This document shows positions 63,359 to 64,000 of a stretch of DNA of 64,000 bases, piece by piece. A model generated the notes under the pieces. That model saw only the letters and a list, made by a program, of their open reading frames with translations, ran no database searches and was not told the DNA's origin. Position numbers and translations under genes: made by a program. Source of the stretch: Rugosimonospora africana (GTDB lineage: Bacteria; Actinomycetota; Actinomycetes; Mycobacteriales; Micromonosporaceae); NCBI RefSeq assembly GCF_016862975.1, contig NZ_BONZ01000083.1, positions 1-64,000 of the forward strand. Direction: 5' to 3'. Position 1 is the first letter of the stretch. Each line of letters opens with the position of its first letter.

Positions 63359-64000
63359 CCTGACTCTCCCAGGCTGGCCGGAGGTACCATCGCCGTCGCG
63401 TGCTGACCACGACGGTTGATCAGGAACAGCCGCAACGACGCCGCGAACAGGAACAGGTCCAGCGCGACGAATCCGACGCGTCCGTGGCGGAGGTCGTCGC
63501 GAAGCGCGTTGCGCAGCTGATCGTGCGGCCGGCGATGCATGCGCACCGCGGCGCGCAGTGCGCCGAACACGCTCGAGTACTCCCCAACCGACCTGCTGAA
63601 GGCCCCGTAGGACCAGACCTTGCGCGGCAGCGTGCGCAGCGTCTCCTCGTGGTCGTGCCAGACCATGCCGGACGGGAAGTAGTGGAGGCGCCGTCCGGCC
63701 GATCGCAGCCGGCGGCAGAAGTCCACGTCTTCGTAGGCGATGGTGTAGCCGGCCGCGAACCGCAGGTCGCCCACCTGATCCAGGTCGAGCACCAGGTTGC
63801 CGCCCGACAGGTAGTCGGGGTTCTCCACGACCTGGTTGCCGAGGTCCTGCCGCAGGTGAAGGGCCTTCCAGCGCTCTGCGGCGGTGGAGCTGCGCAGCTC
63901 ATCTTGTCGACCGCCCACGATGGCCGCGCCGGTGGTCGCCGCGGCCTTGCACAACTGGGCGAGCCAATCGGGTTCGGGGTAGCAGTCGGAGTTGAGGAAT
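63355..64000 (-). CDS. GT2-family glycosyltransferase (5' end beyond window)
   Basis: The gene runs off the right edge; about 214 codons are seen. At the edge the frame reads FLNSDCYPEPDWLAQL, the D-x-D/C donor loop of a family 2 glycosyltransferase, followed by AAIVGGRQ, YEDVDFCRRLRSAGRRL (acceptor motif with catalytic Asp) and MVWHDHEET. The C-terminus has one hydrophobic stretch VALDLFLFAASLRLFL that may contact the membrane. It resembles rhamnosyl-type GT2 enzymes. Its stop overlaps radical SAM 4 (GTGA), so the operon begins at or beyond the right edge. Confidence 0.86.
   Translation of the reverse strand, partial: FLNSDCYPEPDWLAQLCKAAATTGAAIVGGRQDELRSSTAAERWKALHLRQDLGNQVVENPDYLSGGNLVLDLDQVGDLRFAAGYTIAYEDVDFCRRLRSAGRRLHYFPSGMVWHDHEETLRTLPRKVWSYGAFSRSVGEYSSVFGALRAAVRMHRRPHDQLRNALRDDLRHGRVGFVALDLFLFAASLRLFLINRRGQHATAMVPPASLGESG

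Overview
The window is high-GC DNA with heavy G/C at third codon positions, many GTG (and possibly TTG) starts, GGAGG-type ribosome binding sites and a DUF4193 gene. This is typical of a filamentous actinomycete, and the mix of NRPS, PKS, hydroxyphenylglycine and ABC-2 transporter genes would suit the Micromonosporaceae, although genus cannot be fixed from the sequence. No rRNA, tRNA or CRISPR array was seen.

Left flank (1-5.6 kb): ordinary and decaying chromosome. It holds a nuclease remnant, a DHFR-like reductase, a small membrane protein, a DUF4193 protein, a coiled-coil ORF, two alpha/beta-hydrolase pseudogenes broken by stops and frameshifts, and one unknown 466-residue protein.

Biosynthetic core (5.8-49.5 kb): a hybrid NRPS-PKS cluster. 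An O-methyltransferase and hydroxymandelate synthase (+ strand) face hydroxymandelate oxidase and HpgT aminotransferase (- strand); together the last three make 4-hydroxyphenylglycine (Hpg). NRPS1 (A-PCP-C-A-PCP) is followed by a reversed flavin monooxygenase. Then comes a 17 kb operon in which every gene overlaps the next: NRPS2 (C-A-PCP), type II thioesterase, free carrier protein, PKS-A, a full-length LanB-like (lantibiotic dehydratase family) protein, and PKS-B. Both PKSs have the order KS-AT-KR-DH-ACP, and the AT of PKS-A has lost its active site. A second coupled operon on the - strand encodes an ABC transporter, a KAS III-like protein, a carrier protein, and a 2-oxoacid dehydrogenase (E1 alpha plus an E1 beta-lipoyl-E2 fusion), which looks like a dedicated acyl-unit supply. 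Beyond it lie a second thioesterase, NRPS3 (C-A-PCP), a LuxR-family regulator, a free condensation domain, and a carrier-protein/beta-lactamase-fold fusion. No megasynthase ends in a thioesterase, so release must use one of the free enzymes. Three candidate acyl-transfer hydrolases (both thioesterases and the beta-lactamase-fold protein) carry Cys where Ser is usual.

Right part (49.7-64 kb): an RNA/tRNA methyltransferase, a sugar-nucleotide epimerase/methyltransferase pair, an O-carbamoyltransferase, and a nine-gene - strand operon that continues past the window edge. That operon has four glycosyltransferases, four radical SAM proteins with extra C-terminal cysteines (three are paralogues), a DUF362 protein and a SurE-like phosphatase, again with stop/start overlap at every junction. 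It could glycosylate and tailor the NRPS-PKS product, or be a separate carbamoylated-glycan pathway. The sequence does not decide between these.
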